NCBI GenBank assembly: GCA_002746535.1
Contig: NVWA01000008.1
Span: 63,935 to 127,934, forward strand
Length of the DNA stretch: 64,000 nucleotides
Direction of reading: 5' to 3'
Source of the DNA: Planctomycetota bacterium
GTDB lineage: Bacteria; Planctomycetota; GCA-2746535
Shown here: piece by piece, positions 17,825-27,791 of the stretch
How positions within the stretch are numbered: position 1 is the first letter of the stretch
How the letters are laid out: every line of letters starts with the position of its first letter
The notes under the pieces: generated by a model
Database searches by the model: none
Told to the model about the DNA's origin: nothing
What the model saw: only the letters and a program-made list of their open reading frames with translations
Made by a program: the position numbers and the translations under genes

Positions 17825-18844
17825 TTAAAATTCTGACTTTAAAGTTCTCTTCATTAATGATTGTACACCTTCTTGGGGGCTTTTATTTTCATACAACACA
17901 CTGTATACCTCATTTGAAATGGGAAGTTCAACATTAAGTTCTTTTGAATATTCGTGAAGCACTTTTACTGTAAAGGCTCCTTCACAAACCTTGATAGTGT
18001 TCTTCATAATATCCTCATAGTTTTGACCTTCTCCAAGTAATTTCCCAAGTGAATAGTTACGTCCAAAAGGTGAAATGCAAGAAGTGATTAAATCGCCAAT
18101 GCCTGCTAAACCAGAAAAGGTCTCTTTATGACCACCTAATTTTTCACCAAGTCTTGATATTTCTGCTAGACCCCTTGTCATTATTGAGGCTTTTGCATTG
18201 TCCCCGTATTGAAGTCCGTCATTTATGCCAGCTGTAATGCTAATAACATTTTTTAATGCGCCGGCAATTTCTACACCAATTAAGTCATTAGAAAGGTATG
18301 TTCTCATTGTTTTTGTATTGATTAATTCTTGTATTTTTTTGGCTTCCTTTTCATGATTGGAAGCTAAAACTATTGAAAATGGTTTTCCTTTGGCTAGTTC
18401 TTCTGCCTGAGCTGGGCCCGATAATGCCATCACACAAGCATCTGGCCATACATCTTGAATTATTTGAGAAGGTCTATTTAAGGTTCCAATCTCTAATCCT
18501 TTTGCAAAAGAAATAATAATGGAGTTCGCTTTAGGTTTATTTAATTTTGAAAGCGTCTTTCTTATATATTGTGTGGGTACACCGCAAAAAATAATAGAAA
18601 TTTTATTATTAGTTAATAAGTCAAGATTACTAGTGAAGGTGATATTTTCAGAAAGTTTGATACCAGGTAAATATAGATTATTTTCATGTTTTGATTGGCA
18701 CTCTTTTACATTTATTTCATTATTTCCCCATATGCATATGGAACTGAAATTTTTGGAAAGGCAATTAGCCATGGCACATGACATGGCACCATTTCCAATA
18801 AATACGGCATTATGTTTTTGAGACAATTTTTGATTCCTCTCCAT
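17825..18844 (-). CDS. gpsA: Glycerol-3-phosphate dehydrogenase [NAD(P)+]
   Basis: Makes sn-glycerol 3-phosphate from dihydroxyacetone phosphate for phospholipid synthesis. The Rossmann motif FIGNGAMSCAMA is at the N-terminus. IISFAKGLE, ALSGPAQAEELAKG, IAGALKNVISITAGI (catalytic Lys) and GLAGIGDLITSC are all typical. About 339 residues, family length. The ATG at 18844 overlaps plsY by 35 bases and has no clear ribosome site. A TTG at 18826 has GAGAGG about 9 bases upstream and may be the real start, overlapping plsY by 17 bases. The pairing with plsY (which uses its product) makes a two-step lipid module. Confidence 0.95.
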   Translation of the reverse strand: MERNQKLSQKHNAVFIGNGAMSCAMANCLSKNFSSICIWGNNEINVKECQSKHENNLYLPGIKLSENITFTSNLDLLTNNKISIIFCGVPTQYIRKTLSKLNKPKANSIIISFAKGLEIGTLNRPSQIIQDVWPDACVMALSGPAQAEELAKGKPFSIVLASNHEKEAKKIQELINTKTMRTYLSNDLIGVEIAGALKNVISITAGINDGLQYGDNAKASIMTRGLAEISRLGEKLGGHKETFSGLAGIGDLITSCISPFGRNYSLGKLLGEGQNYEDIMKNTIKVCEGAFTVKVLHEYSKELNVELPISNEVYSVLYENKSPQEGVQSLMKRTLKSEF

Positions 18845-19439
18845 TTATTAATCTTTTAATATTATCTTTATGCCTAAGTAGAACTAAAAGCCAAATAATA
18901 GTAGCATAGATTATTAAGAATAATTGATCTTTCCAATGTGTATAGGGATCGAAAATAATACATAAAACGACCACAAATGTAGAAATCATGGATCCCAAAG
19001 ACACATATTTGCTGATTTTAACCACGATTAAATAGGCTGCAATACCTACGAGCAGAGGGATGGGAGCTAAACATGACATGGCACCAGCACTTGTCGCAAC
19101 CCCTTTGCCTCCTTTAAATTTTAAGAAAATCGTCCAGTTGTGGCCGGCAATAGCTGACATACCTGCGATTATGGGATAAACGTCCTGTTGAATCCCTCCA
19201 GCTTTTTCAAAATATTGTTGTGTCAGATAAACACAAATACCGCCTTTAAAAGCATCCACAAAGAGTGTAATGATTTTCCATTTTGTTCCTAGAGCTCTTC
19301 CAACATTGGTGGCACCAATATTTCCACTACCAACTTCTCTTATATCAATGCCTTTTGATTTACATACTAGATAGCCAACAGGAATTGATCCGATCATATA
19401 AGAAGAAAGGATAATTATGGCAATTTCTACTGGAAGCAT
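18810..19439 (-). CDS. plsY: Acyl-phosphate:glycerol-3-phosphate acyltransferase
   Basis: Integral membrane enzyme that transfers an acyl group from acyl phosphate to glycerol 3-phosphate. 209 residues with about five hydrophobic segments. The three conserved cytoplasmic motifs are visible: GSGNIGATNVGRALG, the GHNW/FKGGKGVATSAG pair and a later KYVSLGSM. It overlaps gpsA, whose product it consumes. The C-terminus is slightly longer and charged (NGEESKIVSKT). Confidence 0.95.
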   Translation of the reverse strand: MLPVEIAIIILSSYMIGSIPVGYLVCKSKGIDIREVGSGNIGATNVGRALGTKWKIITLFVDAFKGGICVYLTQQYFEKAGGIQQDVYPIIAGMSAIAGHNWTIFLKFKGGKGVATSAGAMSCLAPIPLLVGIAAYLIVVKISKYVSLGSMISTFVVVLCIIFDPYTHWKDQLFLIIYATIIWLLVLLRHKDNIKRLINGEESKIVSKT

Positions 19440-19597
19440 TTTATTTGACTCATTTATGTACTTTTTGATGTCTTAGCATAATTTTTGATATTGATATTTT
19501 CTCGATTTTAATAGAATTAATCCGTTTATTTACTAAAAAATTTTAATTCGTTAAAAAAATAATCTTTAGCTAAATTTGTTCCGGAAGGAAAGTGTGA

Positions 19598-20839
19598 ATG
19601 TCTAGAAAAGTTGTTGTTACTGGTATGGGGGTTATGTCCTGCATAAGTTTTGATGTTGATCAATTTTGGGAAAAATTATTAAATGGAGTTTCCGGTGTCA
19701 AAATGATCTCGCGATTTGAGACAGATGGCTTGGCGACTCGATTCGCTGGAGAAATAATGGACTTTGATCCGGCTGACTTTATGGACAAAAAACAAAGTAA
19801 TCGAATGGATTTATTTGATCAATATGCCATGGCTGCTGCACAGTGTGCTATAAGAATGTCAGGTTTAGATGATGAGAAATTACCGGAAGAATTAAGAGAA
19901 AATACCGCAGTGATAGTTGGTAGTGGCATGGGTGGCATGAAAACTTATTATGATAACTGTATTCGGTTTTTTGAAAAAGGTGCAAAGAAAGTTAAGCCAA
20001 CCTTTATTCCAGGTGTGTTGACCGATATGGCAAGCGGCAGAATTGCTACCCGTTATGGGTTTATGGGTATGAATTATTCTATAAGTAGTGCATGCGCTAC
20101 AGGTAGTCATACTATAATGACAGCTTTTGATGCCATAAAATTAGGTAGGTGTGATATAGCCATTGCAGGTGGTGCCGAAAGTGGTGTTAATCCAATTGGT
20201 ATTGCTGGGTTCAATGCTTGTAAAGCATTGTCTGTTGATAATGAAAATTTCTCAACGGCGTCTAAACCCTTTGATGTAAATCGAGCAGGATTTATTATTG
20301 GTGAAGGAGCAGGTATTCTTGTCTTGGAATCAGAAGAATCTGCTAAAAAAAGAGGTGCTACTATTTATGGTGAATTAGTTGGTGCAGGTGCTAGCTGTGA
20401 TGCTTATGATGATGTCAAACCTAGAGTTGATGCTAAAGGTGTAGAGTTATCAATGAAGCGTGCCTTAAAGAGTGCTGAATTGGATGCCAGTGAGCTTTCA
20501 TATATTAATACTCATGGGACAAGTACACCAGCTGGCGATGTGGTTGAGTGTCAAGGGGTTGCTAGGGTTTTGGGAGCTGCTAAAGATAATGTTATCATCA
20601 ATTCAACTAAGTCGCTAATTGGTCACACTCTTGGAGCTGCTGGTGGTATTGAGGCTATTGTTGCTTTAAAATCTTTAATAGACCAAAAGGTACATGTCTC
20701 TGCTAATATAAAAGAAGTAGCTCCAGAAATAGAATTGTCTGTTGCACTTGAAACTCAAGATCGAAAAATGGATTATGCCTTATCAAATTCTTTTGGTTTT
20801 GGTGGGCATAACTGTTCGTTAATATTCAAAAAAGTTTAA
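19598..20839 (+). CDS. Beta-ketoacyl-ACP synthase, FabF-like
   Basis: Condensing enzyme of fatty-acid-type synthesis, 413 residues. The Cys-His-His triad is complete: C166 in SSACATGSH, H306 in NTHGTSTPAGD, H343 in LIGHTLGAAGG. The C-terminal NSFGFGGHN is present. Shine-Dalgarno GGAAGGAAA precedes the ATG. It stands alone, not beside acpP or fabG, and is divergent from plsY across a 158-bp gap, so it is either the main FabF or an extra elongation enzyme. It ends 2 bases from secA, which runs towards it. Confidence 0.9.
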   Translation: MSRKVVVTGMGVMSCISFDVDQFWEKLLNGVSGVKMISRFETDGLATRFAGEIMDFDPADFMDKKQSNRMDLFDQYAMAAAQCAIRMSGLDDEKLPEELRENTAVIVGSGMGGMKTYYDNCIRFFEKGAKKVKPTFIPGVLTDMASGRIATRYGFMGMNYSISSACATGSHTIMTAFDAIKLGRCDIAIAGGAESGVNPIGIAGFNACKALSVDNENFSTASKPFDVNRAGFIIGEGAGILVLESEESAKKRGATIYGELVGAGASCDAYDDVKPRVDAKGVELSMKRALKSAELDASELSYINTHGTSTPAGDVVECQGVARVLGAAKDNVIINSTKSLIGHTLGAAGGIEAIVALKSLIDQKVHVSANIKEVAPEIELSVALETQDRKMDYALSNSFGFGGHNCSLIFKKV

Positions 20840-20841
20840 AA

Positions 20842-23664
20842 TTAAAATAAACCTTTGCCATGGCATTTTTTATATTTTTTGCCTGACCCGCAATGGCAAG
20901 GGTCATTTCGGCCTATTTTGGGCTCTTCATTTTTAATCGGTACAATTTCGATTTCTTCAAGATTTATTAATTCTTTTTGAGATGCTGGTCCATTAGCGTC
21001 AAAGTCTGGGTGTAGTTCAGCAGTTGCTTCCCATTCATTTTGACTTAAAAGCTCTTCTTCTTCTTCTTGAGATATTTCCACATGCAAAACCAGGCTGACA
21101 ACATCGTCAATAATTGCACCTGTCATTTGTGTGAAGAGTTCGTAGCCTTCTCTTTTATATTCTACCTTCGGATCTTTTTGCGCTTGACCTCTTAAATGAA
21201 TCCCTTCTTTGAGATAATCCATTGCATGCAGATGGTCTTTCCATTTTTGATCGACTACTTGAAGTAATAAAAACCGTTCTAATTCTCTAACACCTTCTTC
21301 GGTAATTTTCTTTTCTTTTTCGCTATAAAGTTGATCAATTTTTTGTTTTAAAACACCAAAGGCTTCCTGCTTGGATTTTTTTAATATTTCTTCTTTTGAA
21401 ATTTCAACATTAAATTTAACTTTTGATTGTTCAATAAATTCATCATAATTCCGATCTTCTTCTGAGATATTTTCACTCATATGAATAGATGTAAAAACAT
21501 CGATAGTATCTTGAATTTTTTCTTGGAAGGCATCTTTGAGATCAATGTCGTCTAAAATTTGTTGTCTCTCGCGATAAATTATTTGTCGTTGATCGCTCAT
21601 GACACCATCATATTCCAATAAGTTTTTTCGAATGCTAAAGTTTCTGTCTTCTACTTTTTTCTGTGCTTTTTCGATAGATCTTGAAACCATCGGGTGATCC
21701 AGGGCTTCGCCATCGGTTAATCCCATTCTTCTTAAAATATTTGTCACCATTTCAGGAGCAAAAATTTTCATAAGAGAATCTTCTAAGGAAAGATAGAACT
21801 GTGAGCCTCCAGGATCTCCTTGACGTCCACTTCTACCTCTAAGCTGATTATCGATTCTTCTGGAATCATGTCTTTCTGTGCCAACAATTAAAAGCCCACC
21901 GAGACCCGTCGCTGTTTCGCATATTCTCGCTTCTCTGACGCCATGGTAATTCATTAATTGAAGTAAATCTTTTTGAGCTTGATCTGAGGAGCCATCTTTG
22001 GCATCACATAACTTTTCTGCCCAGAATTTTTTAATTGTGGCGTCCAATTTTTCTTTTGGTAATGAAGGATCAAGATCTTTAGGCGCTAAATCTTTTTCTT
22101 TCCAGAAGGCTATTAATTCGTTTACCGTAAAAGGTTTCATAACAATGTCGGTACCACGACCGGCCATATTTGTTGCAATTGTAACAGCACCTAGAGCACC
22201 AGCATTTGCAATGATATCAGCTTCTCTGGCATGTTGTTTAGCGTTTAATACGTCGTGCTGAATGCCAGCTTTTAATAATTGATTTGAAAGTAATTCTGAA
22301 TTTTCAATGGCGATAGTACCAATTAAAATCGGTCTACCTAAATTGTGATTAAATCTTATTTCTTCGAGTATGGCATTATATTTCTCTTTCGTGGTGCCAT
22401 AGATTAAGTCATCCATATCCATTCGAATCAAAGGTTTGTTTGTTGGAATTTCAAGGACTTCTAAATCATAAATTTGTTTGAATTCTTTTGCTTCTGTTAA
22501 GGCAGTACCCGTCATGCCGGACATTTTCCCGTATAGTTTAAAGAAATTTTGATACGTAATTGTTGCCAACGTTTGGTTTTCTTCTTTAATATCGATACCT
22601 TCTTTTGCTTCTATGGCTTGATGTAGGCCATCACTCCATCGTCTTCCAGGCATGGTTCTACCTGTGTTTTCATCCACGATTAAAACGGAAACTTCTCCAG
22701 TTTCAAGATCTGGAGCAATCATATATTCATCATCTCTTTTGAATAAGTGATGTGCTCTGAGGGCATTATCTATAAAGTGAGGTAGGTGCATATTTTTACC
22801 AGAATATAAATCACCCATACCAATTAAGGTTTCAATTTTTTCGATTCCTTCTTCCGTCATGACAACGGAGTGATCTTTTTCGCTAACATTAAAATGAATA
22901 CCTTCTTTTAATTGTCTGACTTTAGTATCTATCATTTTATATGTATCAGCATGCTGTTCTGCGGGACCGGAAATAATCAAAGGTGTTCGTGCTTCATCAA
23001 TTAAAATGGAGTCAACTTCATCAATTACACAAAAGTCAAGTGAGTGTTGGACTTGATGCTCCTTTCTTGTTTTCATGTTATCTCGTAGATAATCAAACCC
23101 AAATTCGCTGTTTGTGCCATATGTTACATCTGACTGATATGCGGTATCTCTTTCCTCTTGAGACATGGCATTTTTTATAATTCCAACGGTTAAACCAAGA
23201 AATTCATAAATTTGTCCTTCTTTACCAGCATCACGTTCTGCTAGGTATTCATTTACTGTAATTAAGTGTGCACTGCCTTTTAATGCATTTAAGTAAATTG
23301 CTAGGGTAGCTACAATAGTTTTACCTTCACCAGTTTTCATTTCTGCTATTTTGCCTTGGTGTAAAACCATTCCTCCTATTAGCTGAACATCATAGTGTCG
23401 CATTTGTAGGACTCTTATTCCGGCTTCTCTAACTAGGGCAAAAGCTTCAGGCAGTATGTCGTCTAATGATTCACCTTTATCTAATCTTTCTCTGAATTTT
23501 ATTGTCTGTTCTTTCATATCATCATCAGACATTTTTTGAATGGTAGATTCTAAAGAGTTTATTTTATCAACGGTATCCTGGAGTTTATCAAGTTCTCTTG
23601 CATTTCGGTCCCCTATAAAAAACTTTAAAATTTTGTCTATTGTAGATATAAAGTCTATTGCCAT
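20842..23664 (-). CDS. secA: Preprotein translocase ATPase SecA
   Basis: Motor ATPase of the Sec export channel, 940 residues. Walker A is MKTGEGKT, and the DEAD-like Walker B is [18 protein letters not shown]. The second helicase domain carries [13 protein letters not shown] and [10 protein letters not shown]. The long helical scaffold and wing domains follow ([24 protein letters not shown]). The C-terminus is a SEC-C zinc motif ([13 protein letters not shown]). Intact and full length. It follows the phosphorylase gene by 19 bases on the minus strand. Confidence 0.98.
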   Translation of the reverse strand: MAIDFISTIDKILKFFIGDRNARELDKLQDTVDKINSLESTIQKMSDDDMKEQTIKFRERLDKGESLDDILPEAFALVREAGIRVLQMRHYDVQLIGGMVLHQGKIAEMKTGEGKTIVATLAIYLNALKGSAHLITVNEYLAERDAGKEGQIYEFLGLTVGIIKNAMSQEERDTAYQSDVTYGTNSEFGFDYLRDNMKTRKEHQVQHSLDFCVIDEVDSILIDEARTPLIISGPAEQHADTYKMIDTKVRQLKEGIHFNVSEKDHSVVMTEEGIEKIETLIGMGDLYSGKNMHLPHFIDNALRAHHLFKRDDEYMIAPDLETGEVSVLIVDENTGRTMPGRRWSDGLHQAIEAKEGIDIKEENQTLATITYQNFFKLYGKMSGMTGTALTEAKEFKQIYDLEVLEIPTNKPLIRMDMDDLIYGTTKEKYNAILEEIRFNHNLGRPILIGTIAIENSELLSNQLLKAGIQHDVLNAKQHAREADIIANAGALGAVTIATNMAGRGTDIVMKPFTVNELIAFWKEKDLAPKDLDPSLPKEKLDATIKKFWAEKLCDAKDGSSDQAQKDLLQLMNYHGVREARICETATGLGGLLIVGTERHDSRRIDNQLRGRSGRQGDPGGSQFYLSLEDSLMKIFAPEMVTNILRRMGLTDGEALDHPMVSRSIEKAQKKVEDRNFSIRKNLLEYDGVMSDQRQIIYRERQQILDDIDLKDAFQEKIQDTIDVFTSIHMSENISEEDRNYDEFIEQSKVKFNVEISKEEILKKSKQEAFGVLKQKIDQLYSEKEKKITEEGVRELERFLLLQVVDQKWKDHLHAMDYLKEGIHLRGQAQKDPKVEYKREGYELFTQMTGAIIDDVVSLVLHVEISQEEEEELLSQNEWEATAELHPDFDANGPASQKELINLEEIEIVPIKNEEPKIGRNDPCHCGSGKKYKKCHGKGLF

Positions 23665-23683
23665 CTCGTTGACGTCCTCATCA

Positions 23684-24508
23684 TTATTTAATTTCCTTTA
23701 ACATTTCATGTACAATAAGATTTAATTTAGGTTCTGCTTTATTTGCAATAGCAATTATTTCAGGAATGCTTACAGGTTTTAAAGCATCCGGTAGACATAT
23801 ATCTGTGATAATACTTAGACCTACTACTTTGATACCACAATGAACAGCGACTATCACTTCAGGTATTGTGCTCATTCCAACTACATCAGCACCAATTGTT
23901 CTTAAAAATCTATATTCAGCTCTGGTTTCAAGGTTTGGTCCTGTAACCCCAGCATAAACGCCTTTGTGAGTTTTGATTCCTAATTTCAAAGCAACATTTT
24001 GACCAAGGGTTATTTTTTTTTGATCATATGGTTCTACCATATCAGGAAACCTTGGACCTAATCGATCGTCATTTTTTCCAATTAAAGGGTTGATACCCAT
24101 TAAGTTTATATGATCGTCAATGAACATTATATCGCCTAATGAATATTGAGGGTTCATACCTCCGCAGGCATTTGATACAAATATTAATTTGACGCCTAAG
24201 GCTTTCATTACTCTGACAGGAAATGTGATTTCATCGGTGGTAAATCCCTCGTAGTAATGAAGTCTACCTTCCATTGCTACAGCGGGTTTTCCACTTATGG
24301 TTCCAAAGACAAGTTGACCTTCATGAGAAATAGTTGTAGATGAACAAAAATGTGGAATTTGGTTAAAGGGAATGCATTTTTTATTCTTGATTTTTTTGGC
24401 GAAGCCTCCTAGGCCTGTCCCTAAAATAATCCCATTAGGAATTTTTTTTGAGCCGACTTCTTTTTTAAGATATTTAAATGCTTCTTGAATTTTTGAGAAC
24501 AGATCCAT
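23684..24508 (-). CDS. Purine nucleoside phosphorylase (trimeric type)
   Basis: Phosphorolysis of inosine/guanosine to base and ribose 1-phosphate. 274 residues. The phosphate-binding [15 protein letters not shown] is near residue 27, and [10 protein letters not shown]-like ([11 protein letters not shown]), [17 protein letters not shown] and [28 protein letters not shown]-type segments are all in order (PunA/XapA family). Conserved Glu and Asn base-binding positions are in place. It lies between the RNase gene (20-base gap) and secA (19-base gap), presumably in one operon. Confidence 0.93.
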   Translation of the reverse strand: MDLFSKIQEAFKYLKKEVGSKKIPNGIILGTGLGGFAKKIKNKKCIPFNQIPHFCSSTTISHEGQLVFGTISGKPAVAMEGRLHYYEGFTTDEITFPVRVMKALGVKLIFVSNACGGMNPQYSLGDIMFIDDHINLMGINPLIGKNDDRLGPRFPDMVEPYDQKKITLGQNVALKLGIKTHKGVYAGVTGPNLETRAEYRFLRTIGADVVGMSTIPEVIVAVHCGIKVVGLSIITDICLPDALKPVSIPEIIAIANKAEPKLNLIVHEMLKEIK

Positions 24509-24528
24509 TATATATAACTAATTATTCT

Positions 24529-27030
24529 TTAAGCTTTTTCATCGTTGCTTTTAGTTGTGAATTCTTTGTCCTTTTTTTCACTTACCTCATCAAATTTATC
24601 TGATATTTCTTTCTTTTTCTCAACATCTTTCGTTTTTACATCTTCAATGATTTCTAAAGTTGTTGAATTAGCTCCATCAAGTTTTATTGACTCAGCTTTA
24701 AAACTTATATTGTCTTCTGTTTCTGTTCGAGAATCTATTAATCCTGCGCCAAAATTTCTAGCAGATCCAGATAAAGAAATGAATTGTACATTTGGTTCTT
24801 CTACTTTTGGTTTTAATGTATCTGAGACCGCCTTTTTATCTTTTGACGCATCTTCGACTTTCTTTTTGGGCGAAGATTTCTTAGAATCGATGTCAATTGT
24901 GTTGAAAGAATTAGTTTCAACTTGGTTAACTTCTGCATCATTTAACTCTACATTAATCACATTTGAATCTTCATTAATATTTTCTGTTTCAATTGTATCG
25001 CCTGATTTTATTTCAGTATTTGGATCTTTATTCTTTATTTTTTCTATAGCAGCTAAATCTTCAATTGACTTTATTTCTAATTGTTTTGCCTGAATCTCTT
25101 CTAGCCTTCTCTTTTCTTGTTCTAAAAGTTCCATTTCTTTGTCGATGTATTCAATTGTCGCAAATGTATCTTCATTCTTCTCGACAATTTTATTTTCTTC
25201 TATATCTATTATTCTGAAATTTTCCCTAGCATACTGAAACTTTTCTTCAGAAATTCTATCAGGTCTTTTTCTTGTTCTGCGTCTTCTATTATTATAATCC
25301 TGAGTCGCTGGTACCGCGGTAGGTTCTTCCTTGCCAGGTTGTGTTGGCGATTTTTTATTTGTTATTTCATAAAAATGGTCGTTTAATAAATCTTGAATTG
25401 GTTTAGGTAGTTCTTTGGCCTCTATGCCATCATCATTGTACTTCCAATGAGATTTTGATTGTTTCTTAATTCTTTCTTGAAATGATCTAGTTTGTGACCG
25501 TTCTTTTCTATCTTTTGCCACATGAGCTCTTTTAGATTCTTCTTCTAATACTGACTTGCTCATTACGGCAAAGTTTTCAAACCCAGGCAATACCATTGGA
25601 TTGCTAGTAACCTTTATAGAAATATTATTTGAATGTTCAATTTTTTGAATAGCACCCCTCTTTTCATTTAGTAGGTGATCCGCGACAATGATCGCGGCTT
25701 CAATTCTAATTTCTCCTCTTGATCCAGTATTAACAGCCAAATCCGTTAATTTTCTTACAACTGCCATTCCGGCAACTGAAGTAGCACGTAGAAGACCACG
25801 TCCATTGCAGGTAGTACAGGCATTTTTGCTTATAGATGCAAAGTTCGCTTTTATTCGCTGTCTTGACATTTCCATTAAACCAAATTTACCAATAGAGCTA
25901 ATTTCAATTCTGGCCTTATCTTTTTTAGTAGCTTGTAGCATAATTTTTTCAATTATCTTGCGGTGTTTAAAGTGGTTCATGTCTATAAAGTCTATGACGA
26001 CTAATCCACCTAAATTTCTAATTCGTAATTGCCTTGCTACTTCAACGGCGGCCTCAACATTTGTTTGGAATGCTAATGTTTCTTGTCCGGATTCTGATTT
26101 TGCGCTACCAGAATTCACATCAATTGATATCAAAGCTTCTGTTGGGTCGATGCAAATACTTCCACCCGATGGCAGAGGGCTCATTCTTTCGTACATTTGA
26201 TCAATTTGTTGCTCAACATTATATTTTGCAAAGAGGGGGCGTTTATCTCGATAACTTTTTACAGCATCTAAGTGCTCTGGCATAAAGCGTTTAAAAAATT
26301 CAATAGCTTTTTTATAAACTTTATAATTATCAATTACTACTTCATTAATGTCTTTTGAAAAATAATCTCTTAATGATCGAATTGTCATATCAAGATCTTC
26401 ATAAAGTAAACCAACTCCTTTTTTATGTTTAAAGGTGGTTAAGATATTTTTGTATTCTTTGACTAAAGATTGGTAGTCGGATTTAAGTGCTTGGTCATCG
26501 TGGCCGACACCAGCAGTCCGAATTATAATAGCGATATTTTCATCGCCTTCTTTTAATATTTTTAATGTTTCTTTTAATGTTTTACGTTCTCTTTCGCTTT
26601 CAATTTTTCTTGAAATACCTCCGCCAGTACTTTCTGGCATTACGACCATGAATCTTCCTGGTAGCGAAAGATATGTAGTAAAAACAGCACCTTTGTGCAT
26701 TACTTCTTCTCTTTCGGCTTGAACGAGAAGTGAGGTACCTTTTTTTAGAAATTCATGAGATCTAGAGGGATTAAAATTGCCCTCACAATCGAAATATTTT
26801 TTCTGTACATCGCTGAGAGGTAAAAACCCATGGCGATTACTTCCATACTCAATGAAAGCGGCCTCTAAACCGGCATCAACATTTACTACAGTAGCTTTAT
26901 AAATGTTCCCTTTAATTTGACCTTTTGCATCTGTTTCGACGATAAGGTTCTCAATGAGTCCCTTTTCATCAAGTACAGCAACACGGGTTTCCTCCCGGTC
27001 AACTGCATTGATAAGCATCCTTTTTGACAT
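24529..27030 (-). CDS. rne: Ribonuclease E/G family endoribonuclease with long charged tail
   Basis: Single-strand-specific endoribonuclease for rRNA processing and mRNA decay. The start is placed at the ATG at 27030 (MSKRMLINAV) because it matches the family N-terminus and AGGG lies 8 bases upstream. The frame can be extended to a TTG at 27063. An S1-like RNA-binding insert (about 30-115) precedes the catalytic core: ALISIDVNSGSA and LVVIDFIDMNH give the magnesium aspartates, and CTTCNGRG the zinc-link cysteines. Residues beyond about 520 are charged, poorly ordered and Glu/Lys/Asp-rich, like the RNase E scaffold half. Whether it behaves as E or G is not decided by sequence. Confidence 0.9.
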   Translation of the reverse strand: MSKRMLINAVDREETRVAVLDEKGLIENLIVETDAKGQIKGNIYKATVVNVDAGLEAAFIEYGSNRHGFLPLSDVQKKYFDCEGNFNPSRSHEFLKKGTSLLVQAEREEVMHKGAVFTTYLSLPGRFMVVMPESTGGGISRKIESERERKTLKETLKILKEGDENIAIIIRTAGVGHDDQALKSDYQSLVKEYKNILTTFKHKKGVGLLYEDLDMTIRSLRDYFSKDINEVVIDNYKVYKKAIEFFKRFMPEHLDAVKSYRDKRPLFAKYNVEQQIDQMYERMSPLPSGGSICIDPTEALISIDVNSGSAKSESGQETLAFQTNVEAAVEVARQLRIRNLGGLVVIDFIDMNHFKHRKIIEKIMLQATKKDKARIEISSIGKFGLMEMSRQRIKANFASISKNACTTCNGRGLLRATSVAGMAVVRKLTDLAVNTGSRGEIRIEAAIIVADHLLNEKRGAIQKIEHSNNISIKVTSNPMVLPGFENFAVMSKSVLEEESKRAHVAKDRKERSQTRSFQERIKKQSKSHWKYNDDGIEAKELPKPIQDLLNDHFYEITNKKSPTQPGKEEPTAVPATQDYNNRRRRTRKRPDRISEEKFQYARENFRIIDIEENKIVEKNEDTFATIEYIDKEMELLEQEKRRLEEIQAKQLEIKSIEDLAAIEKIKNKDPNTEIKSGDTIETENINEDSNVINVELNDAEVNQVETNSFNTIDIDSKKSSPKKKVEDASKDKKAVSDTLKPKVEEPNVQFISLSGSARNFGAGLIDSRTETEDNISFKAESIKLDGANSTTLEIIEDVKTKDVEKKKEISDKFDEVSEKKDKEFTTKSNDEKA

Positions 27031-27334
27031 TTGTTTGTCCCTAAAACCTTTTGGCAAGGGCAAGAATTTGGGGTATGATTTTTTTTCTGGTCAAACCAGT
27101 AATTTTGAGTGTTTTTATACTTCAATGTCATACTTACCGTTAAAATGAATTCTTTTTTTACCCTGTGCACAAACTTGTTAATTTAAGCATGATTGAAGAC
27201 GCAGATTAAAGCGTTTTATATCAACCATTTACATGTTCTTTTGTGTAACTTCCATTTCTTTTCACTGATCATTCTTCAGCTATTCAGAAATTTTTCTTCT
27301 TTTATATAATCTTTACTTTGTTTACTTATAACAG

Positions 27335-27350
27335 CAGTGATTCATCACTG
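27335..27350. repeat. Inverted repeat in the rne/moxR intergenic region
   Basis: CAGTGAT and ATCACTG are perfect 7-base arms around TC. No U-run follows on either strand, so an operator or RNA leader hairpin fits better than a terminator. Confidence 0.45.
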
Positions 27351-27678
27351 TTAAATTAAAAATAAATTTCGTTCCTTGCTATTTGTTTACTATTATGACA
27401 ATTGAAGCAGAATTATAAAGGCAATTACTTTGCTAGAGGGATGAATCCTGCGAAAGTCTAAAATTTATTAAATATATGAAAATTATTAATGGTATTCTTA
27501 AAGGTTCATTCGGCAGAAATTAATACACTAGTAGAGCTTTCAGACTGAAAAGAGGTCTATTTTTTCACTTTTTTAGAAAGTTAGCATATTGACAAAACAT
27601 TGAGATTTGTTTTAATCCATTTCGTTGAGCAAGGGTTTTAATTTATTATTCGAAATTAAAAGTCTAGTGCAATTCATA

Positions 27679-27706
27679 TTGTCGAAGTGTACACTATGCG
27701 TATACT
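27679..27706 (+). promoter_or_regulatory. Promoter candidate of the moxR-vWA operon
   Basis: TTGTCG and TATACT are separated by 16 bp. The expected transcription start falls in or just after a run of eight C's at 27707-27714. The leader to the ATG would be about 75-80 bases. Confidence 0.45.
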
Positions 27707-27791
27707 CCCCCCCCGTTAATGGCATGCTGGTTTACCTAATACATTCCACGTGTTAATTATTAAATTCTAAATTAAGTTATTGGAGATCTTG

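Larger units (their letters stand above)
27031..27791. other. 760-base intergenic region between divergent rne and moxR operons
   Basis: No convincing gene. It should hold the rne leader on the minus strand and the moxR promoter on the plus strand. Visible elements are a hairpin CTGGT-CAA-ACCAG (27087-27099), a strong inverted repeat CAGTGAT-TC-ATCACTG (27335-27350), a promoter-like pair at 27679-27706, and a run of eight C's (27707-27714) that is striking in this AT-rich DNA. A small RNA or long regulatory leader is possible but not shown. Confidence 0.5.

Noticed and set aside
24545-25093. 182-codon frame opposite the RNase E/G tail
   Set aside because: It is a shadow of the charged, low-complexity C-terminus; Ser/Phe-rich without motifs or a ribosome site.
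27087-27099. CTGGT-CAA-ACCAG as an intrinsic terminator
   Set aside because: The T-run precedes the stem on the plus strand, and on the minus strand an A-run follows; wrong for a terminator in both directions.
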